This document shows, piece by piece, positions 1-4,252 of a stretch of 5,420 nt of DNA. This DNA is from Robiginitomaculum sp. GTDB lineage: Bacteria > Pseudomonadota > Alphaproteobacteria > Caulobacterales > Maricaulaceae. Where the stretch lies: positions 42,610-48,029 of the forward strand of contig NVVO01000018.1 in the NCBI GenBank assembly GCA_002733385.1, in the 5' to 3' direction. How positions within the stretch are numbered: the stretch's first letter is position 1; every line of letters starts with the position of its first letter. A program made the translations under genes and the position numbers. Under the pieces are notes generated by a model. That model ran no database searches. It was given only the letters and a program-made list of their open reading frames with translations, and was not told the DNA's origin.

Positions 1-95
1 GAAGGCTGGACACTGACCCGAACAAAACTCGCATGCGGCTGCTTCGTTCCCGATCTGACCGGGTTAACAAGACGTCCGTCCAATGCCAGCCTTCC
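1..95 (-). ncRNA. ffs: Signal recognition particle RNA (4.5S RNA, small bacterial type)
   Basis: This is the RNA scaffold of the signal recognition particle. It binds Ffh and, with FtsY, targets membrane and secreted proteins to the translocon. Read on the minus strand, positions 60-37 match the universal SRP domain IV: GGUCAG, then a GGAA tetraloop at 50-47 closed by UCG/CGA pairs, then AAGCAGCC. Compared with the E. coli core (recalled), the pairs next to the tetraloop differ in a compensating way, as expected for a real RNA helix. The ends also pair: 94-86 reads GAAGGCTGG and 9-1 reads CCAGCCTTC, a perfect 9-bp closing stem for a ~95-nt hairpin RNA. A promoter with its -10 ending at 100 places the 5' end near 94-95. 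The 3' end is at or just beyond the window edge. One base in the conserved internal loop is unusual (see findings). No protein gene explains this stretch. Confidence 0.92.
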
Positions 96-99
96 AAGG

Positions 100-130
100 G
101 CTATATGGGGGTATTTATTAGATTGTTCAA
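100..130 (-). promoter_or_regulatory. Predicted sigma-70 type promoter of ffs
   Basis: On the minus strand, TTGAAC (130-125) resembles a -35 box and TATAGC (105-100) a -10 box, separated by 19 bases (18 if ATATAG is used). The predicted start near 94-95 coincides with the first base of the closing stem of the SRP RNA, which supports both calls. The spacer is slightly long. Confidence 0.6.
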
Positions 131-133
131 GCC

Positions 134-162
134 TATTTTTCATCTGGTCATTGGTTTATAAT
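134..162 (+). promoter_or_regulatory. Predicted nudC promoter, perfect -10 box
   Basis: TATAAT at 157-162 is a perfect -10 hexamer. The -35 region is poor: TATTTT at 134-139 with a 17-base spacer. Transcription would start near 169 and leave a leader of about 27 nt containing the ribosome binding site at 184-190. The box lies upstream of the ATG at 196, which argues against using the TTG at 151 as the nudC start. The region also overlaps the -35 box of the divergent ffs promoter only closely, not base for base. Confidence 0.5.
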
Positions 163-195
163 CCCGCTAGAAAACCAGCCAACAAAAGGACTTTT

Positions 196-1104
196 ATGAC
201 CTCGACAAAACCATTACCCGTATCAATGGCCTTTACGGGCGCACCCCTTGATTTGGCCGAAAACCAGCGCGACACGGCCCAGTTAACGGCTTTTTCCGCC
301 GCCGATAATGCCCGCGCCTTTGTTATGTTTCACGGGCGTTTTCTGGTCAAAAACGGAGATTTGGTCATGGTGCATCCGTCCCAGATCAAGGGGTCGCATC
401 TCTATGACCCTGGCCCGTTGTTTTTGGGACTGGACGGAGATCTGCCTTTATTTGCGTTTTCCTTTGCCAAAGAAGAGGAAGCCTACAAGCTGGTCAAGGG
501 AGCGGCGCTGGATCATCTGCGCAATCTGGCTTTCTTGATGGACGGGCGGCAACTGGCCTTGGCGGGCCGGGCCAAGTCGATTTTTGACTGGCATCGCTCC
601 CATAGATTTTGCTCAAATTGCGGCAAGGAAAGCAAACCTCAAGCGGGCGGCGTCACACGGCAATGCCCCACCTGCGAAACCGATCATTTCCCCAGAGTAA
701 ATCCCGTGGTGATCATGCTGGTGTTGGACGGAGATAATTGCCTCATGGGTCGCGGGCCTGAATGGCCGGAGGGGGCTTATTCGGCTTTGGCCGGGTATGT
801 TTCGCCGGGCGAAAGTCTAAGCGAAGCCTGTATTCGCGAGGTCAAGGAAGAGGTTAATATTGATGTGGAAAACCCCGAATTTATGTTCTCCCAGCCCTGG
901 CCCTATCCGAGCCAACTTATGATGGGCCTAGTATGTCAGGCAAAAAACACCAAAATCACCCTGGACACCAAAGAGCTGGCCGACGCAAGATGGTTCACAA
1001 AAGATGTGGTGCGCGGTGTATTTGCAGGCACAGACAAGACGTTTATCTGCCCCCCGCCTTTCACCATAGCGCATCAGTTGATCAAGGTTTGGCTGGGGGA
1101 ATAG
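196..1104 (+). CDS. nudC: NADH pyrophosphatase / NAD-RNA decapping Nudix hydrolase NudC
   Basis: NudC hydrolyses NAD(H) to NMN(H) and AMP, and in characterised bacteria removes NAD caps from RNA 5' ends. The 302-residue product has the full family architecture. An N-terminal domain is followed by a zinc ribbon (C139-x2-C142 and C157-x2-C160), a Nudix box from G200 to I222 with E206, R214-E215 and E218-E219 as expected metal ligands, and the NudC-specific signature SQPWPYPS at 232-239 (family SQPWPFP). The usual glycine near the end of the Nudix box is N221. I chose ATG 196 because AAAAGGA (184-190) sits 5 bases upstream. An in-frame TTG at 151 would add 15 residues but lies before the predicted -10 box. 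It is divergent from ffs. No clear terminator follows before the toxin-antitoxin operon, so read-through is possible. Confidence 0.95.
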   Translation: MTSTKPLPVSMAFTGAPLDLAENQRDTAQLTAFSAADNARAFVMFHGRFLVKNGDLVMVHPSQIKGSHLYDPGPLFLGLDGDLPLFAFSFAKEEEAYKLVKGAALDHLRNLAFLMDGRQLALAGRAKSIFDWHRSHRFCSNCGKESKPQAGGVTRQCPTCETDHFPRVNPVVIMLVLDGDNCLMGRGPEWPEGAYSALAGYVSPGESLSEACIREVKEEVNIDVENPEFMFSQPWPYPSQLMMGLVCQAKNTKITLDTKELADARWFTKDVVRGVFAGTDKTFICPPPFTIAHQLIKVWLGE

Positions 1105-1136
1105 GTCGCATAGCTTTGAGATGGAAGGAGTATTGA

Positions 1137-1166
1137 TTGACATTTATAGTAATATCACTATATTAT
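1137..1166 (+). promoter_or_regulatory. higBA promoter with palindromic operator
   Basis: TTGACA at 1137-1142 is a perfect -35 box. TATTAT (1161-1166, spacer 18) or TATATT (1159-1164, spacer 16) can serve as -10. Between and over them lies a perfect inverted repeat, TATAGT (1145-1150), six bases, ACTATA (1157-1162), an 18-bp site suited to a dimeric XRE-family repressor. By analogy with other HigBA systems, HigA (with HigB) probably represses here; that is inference. The -10 overlaps the toxin ATG at 1165, which is odd (see findings). Confidence 0.6.
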
Positions 1167-1551
1167 GAAAACGGATAAAGAGACATCGTTAAAGCCGCTG
1201 TTTTGGGTCGGGAACTGCCTTGGTGATTTAAGGGCTTTTCCAGACGATGTTAAGGACAGCATTGGCTTTGCGCTTCACGAAGCCCAGATGGGCGGCAAGA
1301 GCCGAAAGGCGAAACCGTTCAAAGGCTACAAAGGTAGCGGTGTTTTGGAGGTCGTAGACCGTTATGACGGCGACACATATCGCGCCGTTTATACCGTGCG
1401 GTTTAAGGGCGCAGTCTTTGCCCTGCACGCCTTTCAAAAGAAGGCCAAGAAGGGCATTGCGACCCCCAAGCCCGAACTGGATATGATCAAGCGCCGTCTG
1501 CGGGCGGCGGAAGAAAAATACACTGCGTTACAAAAGGAGCGTAAATTATGA
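1165..1551 (+). CDS. higB: Type II toxin of the RelE/HigB family (phage Gp49-like, PF05973 type)
   Basis: Likely a ribosome-dependent mRNA interferase, the toxin half of a HigB-HigA pair. The 128-residue product carries the hallmarks of the Gp49-like HigB group: PLFWVG at 11-16, a DLRAFP segment at 21-26, AKPFKGYKGSGVLEVV from 49 to 64, YRAVYTVRF at 72-80 and HAFQKKAKKGIATPK from 88 to 102. The cluster of basic residues in the last two is typical of RNA-binding RelE folds. A Lys/Arg/Glu-rich helix ends the protein. The gene order toxin-antitoxin is characteristic of higBA. Its TGA overlaps the antitoxin ATG (ATGA at 1548-1551), so translation is probably coupled. The start is uncertain: the only good Shine-Dalgarno nearby (GGAAGGAG, 1123-1130) is about 34 bases upstream, and the ATG lies inside the predicted -10 box. 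No earlier in-frame start is evident. Family assignment is firm; activity is inferred. Confidence 0.88.
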   Translation: MKTDKETSLKPLFWVGNCLGDLRAFPDDVKDSIGFALHEAQMGGKSRKAKPFKGYKGSGVLEVVDRYDGDTYRAVYTVRFKGAVFALHAFQKKAKKGIATPKPELDMIKRRLRAAEEKYTALQKERKL

Positions 1552-1880
1552 CCGGTAAAAATATTAAGGTAAGCGCGTCCAAAGGTTCCGTCTTTGACGA
1601 CCTCGGCTTCGCGCCCGAACACCGCATCAAGGCGGACATGGCGCTGATGATAAAAAGCCGTATGAAAACCCTAAAGCTAAACCAAACCAAAGCCGCCAAC
1701 CTTATAGGCATCAAACAACCCGATCTATCCAATATCCTGCGCGGCCATTTCAGAGGCTACAGCGTAGAACGCCTAACCCGCCTGTTAACCGCGCTAGACT
1801 GCGACGTAGATATCGTCATCCGCCCACGAGGGGACGATGCGAAACCGCATGTTATTCGTATGAATTCTGTTTTGGCTTGA
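1548..1880 (+). CDS. higA: HigA-type antitoxin, XRE/Cro helix-turn-helix
   Basis: The 110-residue product is the expected partner of the Gp49-like toxin. It should neutralise the toxin by binding it and repress the operon through its DNA-binding domain. Residues 13-22 (GSVFDDLGFA) match the conserved N-terminal segment of this antitoxin group (family usually G-x-VFADLGF). Residues about 29-88 form an XRE-like helix-turn-helix of the HTH_37 type, with LNQTKAANLIGIKQPDLSNI holding the recognition helices and GYSVERLTRLLTAL the following helices, ending in DVDIVIRP. The start is clear: GGAG at 1536-1539 is 8 bases before ATG 1548. That ATG overlaps the toxin stop, so stoichiometry is probably set by coupling. 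Its own Shine-Dalgarno sequence would allow antitoxin synthesis even on transcripts lacking the toxin start. No clear terminator is seen downstream. Confidence 0.9.
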   Translation: MTGKNIKVSASKGSVFDDLGFAPEHRIKADMALMIKSRMKTLKLNQTKAANLIGIKQPDLSNILRGHFRGYSVERLTRLLTALDCDVDIVIRPRGDDAKPHVIRMNSVLA

Positions 1881-2093
1881 AATATTGTGAATGGAAGCTT
1901 GGTTAAAGTTGGGAGGCTTCTTAGGCTGGATTGGGGGCAGGAGCGGACATTAGACGAGTGTCTTAAAACGCCCAAAAACGGCCGCTGGTAATGGTTGTAA
2001 AATGGTAGTGTCCGACCCAAAATACGCCACTCAATCCTCACTAGACACCAATCTGGAAATCGCTATGTTGTGCCGCAGGGGATTGAGAGCGCC
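1881..2093. other. Intergenic region between higA and the DUF6090-like gene
   Basis: About 213 bases without a convincing gene. It contains the left inverted-repeat arm and its hairpin unit (1938-2014). A weak GAAGC/GCTTC hairpin at 1894-1920 lacks a T-run and is not called as a terminator. I see no convincing promoter for the downstream gene; a possible ribosome binding site (AGGGGA, 2077-2082, or GAGAG, 2085-2089) precedes ATG 2094. Confidence 0.6.
1938..1965 (+). repeat. Left arm of a 28-bp imperfect inverted repeat bounding the DUF6090 cassette
   Basis: Positions 1938-1953 (CAGGAGCGGACATTAG) match the reverse complement of 2969-2984 at 15 of 16 bases. After three unmatched bases, AGTGTCTTA (1957-1965) matches the reverse complement of 2957-2965 exactly, giving 24 of 28 identities. 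This arm also starts a ~45-base unit closed by AGCGG (1942-1946) and CCGCT (1982-1986), which could fold as a hairpin. A further partial complement, TAGTGTCCG at 2006-2014, pairs with 1944-1952 at 8 of 9 positions. I see no target-site duplication. Confidence 0.75.
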
Positions 2094-2867
2094 ATGTTAC
2101 TTAGAAGTATTACAAAACACGTCAAAGACCAGAACTGGTTCGCGGTCGCGCTTGATTTTCTCATTGTCGTTGCAGGTATCCTCATCGCGTTTCAGGTCAC
2201 GAATTGGAATGAGGCGCGGCAGAATAAAGTTATCGCAAATGAATACTTATTCCGTATCCAGAATGATCTGATTTTAAATCAAAAAGACATGGAAGTCCGT
2301 CAACAATATTTTGAAACTGTAAAAGCGCACGCCTTGCATGCAATAGAAGCAATTGACGGCCCTCCCGAGGCGTTGGGTCAACAGTTTATCAGCGACAGTT
2401 GGTTTGCGACATTTGCACTTCGACGCACAATTGTTCGAGAAAGTTTTGAAGAATTATTGTCAGTTGGCGCAATGAATAATGTGACCGATGTATCTGCGCG
2501 CCAACGCATTGCGCAATATTATCGCTCTACAGAAGGCACACAGTTTTTCTTGACGAATATACCGCCATACCGAGAATTATTGCGAGGCGTTCTACCGTAC
2601 GAAGTTCAAGCTGCATTACGAAAAGCAGGATGCACGGGAAGTTACAATATGGATGCCGCCGGGTCACCTACAGCAATCATTCATAATGACTGTCAGCTCA
2701 AGCTCACAGATGCTCAAATTTCTGACGCGATAGAAAAACTCAATACACCGGAGTTCAGGTTCGCGCTGAACATCCGATTAGCGGATATCGATACAAAACT
2801 ACTCCTTATAGGGACAATCAATAACAGAGCGCAAAATCTTTATGAATATTTGGAGGAGGTCAAATAA
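2094..2867 (+). CDS. DUF6090-like single-pass membrane protein of unknown function
   Basis: No biochemical role is known to me for this family; the DUF6090 assignment rests on the recalled N-terminal pattern. The 257-residue product starts MLLRSITKHVKDQNWFAV, followed by a hydrophobic segment at about 19-35 (ALDFLIVVAGILIAFQV) and then TNWNEARQNK, which is typical of the family. The N-terminus is basic, so it is probably cytoplasmic, with a periplasmic domain of about 220 residues, largely helical and charged. C170 and C190 could form a disulfide there. I chose ATG 2094 over GTG 2070 because the downstream remnant copy begins with the same MLLRS-TKHVKDQNWF, and because GAGAG lies just upstream. 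The gene looks more AT-rich than nudC and pheA, consistent with transfer. Its stop overlaps the start of the remnant (TAATG at 2865-2869), so the two were once a coupled tandem pair. It lies between inverted repeats. Confidence 0.8.
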   Translation: MLLRSITKHVKDQNWFAVALDFLIVVAGILIAFQVTNWNEARQNKVIANEYLFRIQNDLILNQKDMEVRQQYFETVKAHALHAIEAIDGPPEALGQQFISDSWFATFALRRTIVRESFEELLSVGAMNNVTDVSARQRIAQYYRSTEGTQFFLTNIPPYRELLRGVLPYEVQAALRKAGCTGSYNMDAAGSPTAIIHNDCQLKLTDAQISDAIEKLNTPEFRFALNIRLADIDTKLLLIGTINNRAQNLYEYLEEVK

Positions 2868-2935
2868 TGTTACTTCGTTCCCTCACAAAACACGTCAAAG
2901 ATCAGAACTGGTTCACGAATTACCGTCTAAAATGA
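2867..2935 (+). pseudogene. Remnant of a second, tandem DUF6090-like gene
   Basis: An ATG overlapping the previous stop opens a 22-codon frame reading MLLRSLTKHVKDQNWFTNYR, then LK and stop. Its first 48 bases are about 40/48 identical to the start of the complete upstream gene, with most differences in codons 4-6. After the WF codons the hydrophobic segment is missing. The next codons, ACGAAT (T-N), equal those after the membrane segment in the intact copy, so an internal deletion followed by truncation is possible. The frame ends at the edge of the right-hand repeat unit (2935-2980). It probably makes no functional protein, though a short peptide cannot be excluded. Confidence 0.75.
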
Positions 2936-2956
2936 GCGGCTTAAAATCGCCCAATG

Positions 2957-2984
2957 TAAGACACTGAACTAATGTCCGCTTCTG
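2957..2984 (-). repeat. Right arm of the 28-bp imperfect inverted repeat
   Basis: This is the reverse-complement partner of 1938-1965: CTAATGTCCGCTTCTG (2969-2984) and TAAGACACT/AGTGTCTTA (2957-2965). Like the left copy it belongs to a ~46-base unit with closing bases AGCGGC (2935-2940) and TCCGCT (2975-2980). The unit abuts the stop codon of the truncated DUF6090-like remnant on one side and intergenic DNA beyond the parE 3' end on the other. Confidence 0.75.
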
Positions 2985-3028
2985 AGGATGAAGCAGCCAA
3001 AACAGAAAACACAATCTCATAAAACTTT

Positions 3029-3315
3029 CTATAACCGCGTAGTCACATCCTGCGAACCGATAGCCGCCATGATTTCCGTTATGCCGCTGTCAATCCGGTA
3101 GTAAACGGAATGGCTTACATAGACACTACGGCGGTAGGTTTTGCGGATTTCGGGTACGGCTTGATAGAGGAGCGGGTTTTGGGCGATTTCTGCGAATTGG
3201 AGTTTTATGCCCTCGATGTATGTAATCGCGGCTTCGAGGCCAAAGGTGTCAATGGGGAGCTGAAGATGGTTGTGATATCATCCAGGGCTGCATCATTGAT
3301 TTTATAATTTGCCAT
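3029..3315 (-). pseudogene. parE: Frameshifted ParE-family toxin gene
   Basis: ParE toxins of the RelE/ParE superfamily typically poison DNA gyrase. The minus strand from ATG 3315 reads MANYKINDAALDDITTI, a typical ParE N-terminus. It then needs a +1 base correction near 3262-3270 to continue in the adjacent frame with IDTFGLEAAITYIEG, FAEIAQNPLLYQAV, RRSVYVSHSVYYRI and ITEIMAAIGSQDVTTRL, ending at TAG (3029-3031). The span of 287 bases is one short of a 95-codon gene, and adding one base restores the usual family spacing between the two blocks. As it stands, the frame runs into TAA at 3205-3207 after 36 codons, removing the conserved C-terminal half. The start overlaps the end of parD by 14 bases, the normal parDE layout. 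Either a real inactivation or an assembly/sequencing indel. Confidence 0.85.
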
Positions 3316-3553
3316 TTGCTTTCTTGTCGGCAATCACGGTGTCCATAACCTGCTCAAGTGTGCGGCTGTCGAAACCTCTGGCTTCGGCGCTGATTAGTTT
3401 TGCGCGAATATATTCGATATGGTTTTGCTGGTCACGGGCCTTGCGAATGAGGTCGTTGATGACGTCGCTTTTGCTGGTAAACTCTTCACTGTCGATTTGC
3501 GTCTTTATCCACTGGTCATTGGGTTTGGTGAATGAAATACTGGTTCTGGACAT
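3302..3553 (-). CDS. parD: ParD-family antitoxin, ribbon-helix-helix (CopG/ParD type)
   Basis: The 83-residue product is the antitoxin and autorepressor of a ParDE module. The N-terminal TSISFTKP forms the DNA-contacting strand of a ribbon-helix-helix domain; residues about 9-40 supply its two helices (NDQWIKTQI and SKSDVINDLIRKAR). The C-terminal half (IEYIRAKLISAEARGFDSRTL onward in two parts) is the expected toxin-binding region. I chose ATG 3553 because the protein then starts MSRTSISF as in relatives, and GAGAGG (3564-3559) lies 5 bases upstream. A 19-residue longer frame from 3610 has no family support. The gene overlaps parE by 14 bases. Because parE is frameshifted, this may now be an orphan antitoxin, still able to bind DNA or neutralise related toxins elsewhere in the genome; that is inference. 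Confidence 0.87.
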   Translation of the reverse strand: MSRTSISFTKPNDQWIKTQIDSEEFTSKSDVINDLIRKARDQQNHIEYIRAKLISAEARGFDSRTLEQVMDTVIADKKANGKL

Positions 3554-3582
3554 TGTGACCTCTCTGTTTGGTGTGCGATTAT

Positions 3583-3617
3583 GGTGTAATAGTGCACCGT
3601 AGTGGCGCAAATGGCAA
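3583..3617 (-). promoter_or_regulatory. Possible parD promoter and operator
   Basis: On the minus strand TTGCCA (3617-3612) could be a -35 box, with CACTAT (3594-3589) as -10 at 17-base spacing. The -10 lies within an imperfect dyad, GGTG (3583-3586), eight bases, CACC (3595-3598), a plausible ribbon-helix-helix operator for ParD autoregulation. Both matches are modest, and CATAAT (3583-3578) is an alternative -10 without a good -35. Confidence 0.3.
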
Positions 3618-3628
3618 GTTTGGATATT

Positions 3629-3642
3629 GTCCTAATTAGGAC
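3629..3642. repeat. 14-bp perfect palindrome, outer dyad TTTGGA/TCCAAA
   Basis: GTCCTAATTAGGAC is a perfect palindrome. It is flanked by TTTGGA (3619-3624) and TCCAAA (3645-3650), so the dyad extends to 32 bases with uneven gaps (4 and 2 bases). It lies between the 3' end of the YHS gene and the parD promoter. Read in the minus direction no T-run follows, so it does not look like a terminator for the YHS gene; a binding site for a dimeric regulator is more likely. Confidence 0.5.
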
Positions 3643-3703
3643 TTTCCAAATTTTTCAACCACCGCAAATGCAAACTTATTCACCATGCCTAAGCCAGAAA
3701 GAA

Positions 3704-4162
3704 TTAATCATCCAATATGTCCGGCCAATTTTTATTGGCTTGCTCCACGAAAATGTCCGTATTTCTCAACCATCTGGTTTTGATTTTTTTGTTGAAATTT
3801 AGATACAGCACCCCGTCTTTTATAGTCCAGTGTTTTGGCTTACCTTTGGCCAGCTTGCCCTTGGCCACCGCCCAGGCGCAATAGCCGCCGTAGGCGGGGG
3901 TGTATTTCTCGGGTGCGGCACGGAATGTATCGAGATTGTTTTGGGTGGCGAACAGCCAATCGGCGCCTTGCCACCGGGTTACCAGCTTTGGTTTACCTTC
4001 TAGCGGCGCACCTTGATGAAAACTGACAACATCATACCCGTCCACGGCCAGATTATTGCGCCAGCTGGTATAAATCTGGTCTGGCTTTGCATAGGCTTGT
4101 TGGCCACTGACAATGAATATCAAAGCCAGGCTAATAACAATGAACTTGATCCATTTAAACAT
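3704..4162 (-). CDS. Secreted YHS-domain protein
   Basis: The 152-residue product has a signal peptide: MFKWIK, hydrophobic 7-19, and a likely cleavage after AYA (25). The exported part matches the YHS-domain family of short proteobacterial proteins: NLAVDGYDVVSFHQG (37-51), WLFATQNNLDTFRAAPEKYTP (69-89), YGGYCAWAVAKG (91-102) and KHWTIKDGVLYLNFN (110-124), ending in NWPDIL. The YHS fold is linked to metal or ligand binding in other proteins, but no specific role is established here; C95 is the only cysteine of the mature chain. The start at 4162 puts the signal peptide at the N-terminus, with GAGAGA about 8 bases upstream. The longer frame from 4225 adds 21 polar residues and is less likely. 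The gene follows pheA by 90 bases on the same strand, so co-transcription is possible. Confidence 0.82.
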   Translation of the reverse strand: MFKWIKFIVISLALIFIVSGQQAYAKPDQIYTSWRNNLAVDGYDVVSFHQGAPLEGKPKLVTRWQGADWLFATQNNLDTFRAAPEKYTPAYGGYCAWAVAKGKLAKGKPKHWTIKDGVLYLNFNKKIKTRWLRNTDIFVEQANKNWPDILDD

Positions 4163-4252
4163 AGTGTGTTCTCTCAAAACGGCCATGAAATGATCATGAG
4201 CTTGCTTACGCGAAACTGTATCCATCGTAAAACCACCAAGCCTGTATTCATT

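Noticed and set aside
1..95. Truncated protein gene at the left edge
   Set aside because: The stretch matches SRP RNA in its conserved core and in end pairing, and no conserved protein is visible in any frame.
151..195. TTG start for nudC giving 15 extra N-terminal residues
   Set aside because: It precedes a perfect -10 box (157-162), has no ribosome binding site, and ATG 196 has AAAAGGA five bases upstream.
1894..1920. GAAGC/GCTTC hairpin after higA as a terminator
   Set aside because: The stem is only five pairs with a 17-base loop, and no T-run follows.
1942..1986. Integron attC site
   Set aside because: The unit is palindromic at its ends but lacks the conserved GTTRRRY and RYYYAAC core sites, and no integrase is present.
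2002..2271. Plus-strand open frame of 89 codons overlapping the DUF6090-like gene
   Set aside because: It is out of frame with the conserved protein, has no family resemblance and covers a repeat-rich intergenic stretch.
3110..3307. Plus-strand open frame of 65 codons
   Set aside because: It lies antisense to parE, whose sequence is recognisable on the minus strand.
4163..4225. Upstream ATG at 4225 for the YHS protein
   Set aside because: It would bury the signal peptide behind 21 polar residues; ATG 4162 gives a normal secreted protein. It cannot be fully excluded, as GGTGG lies before 4225.
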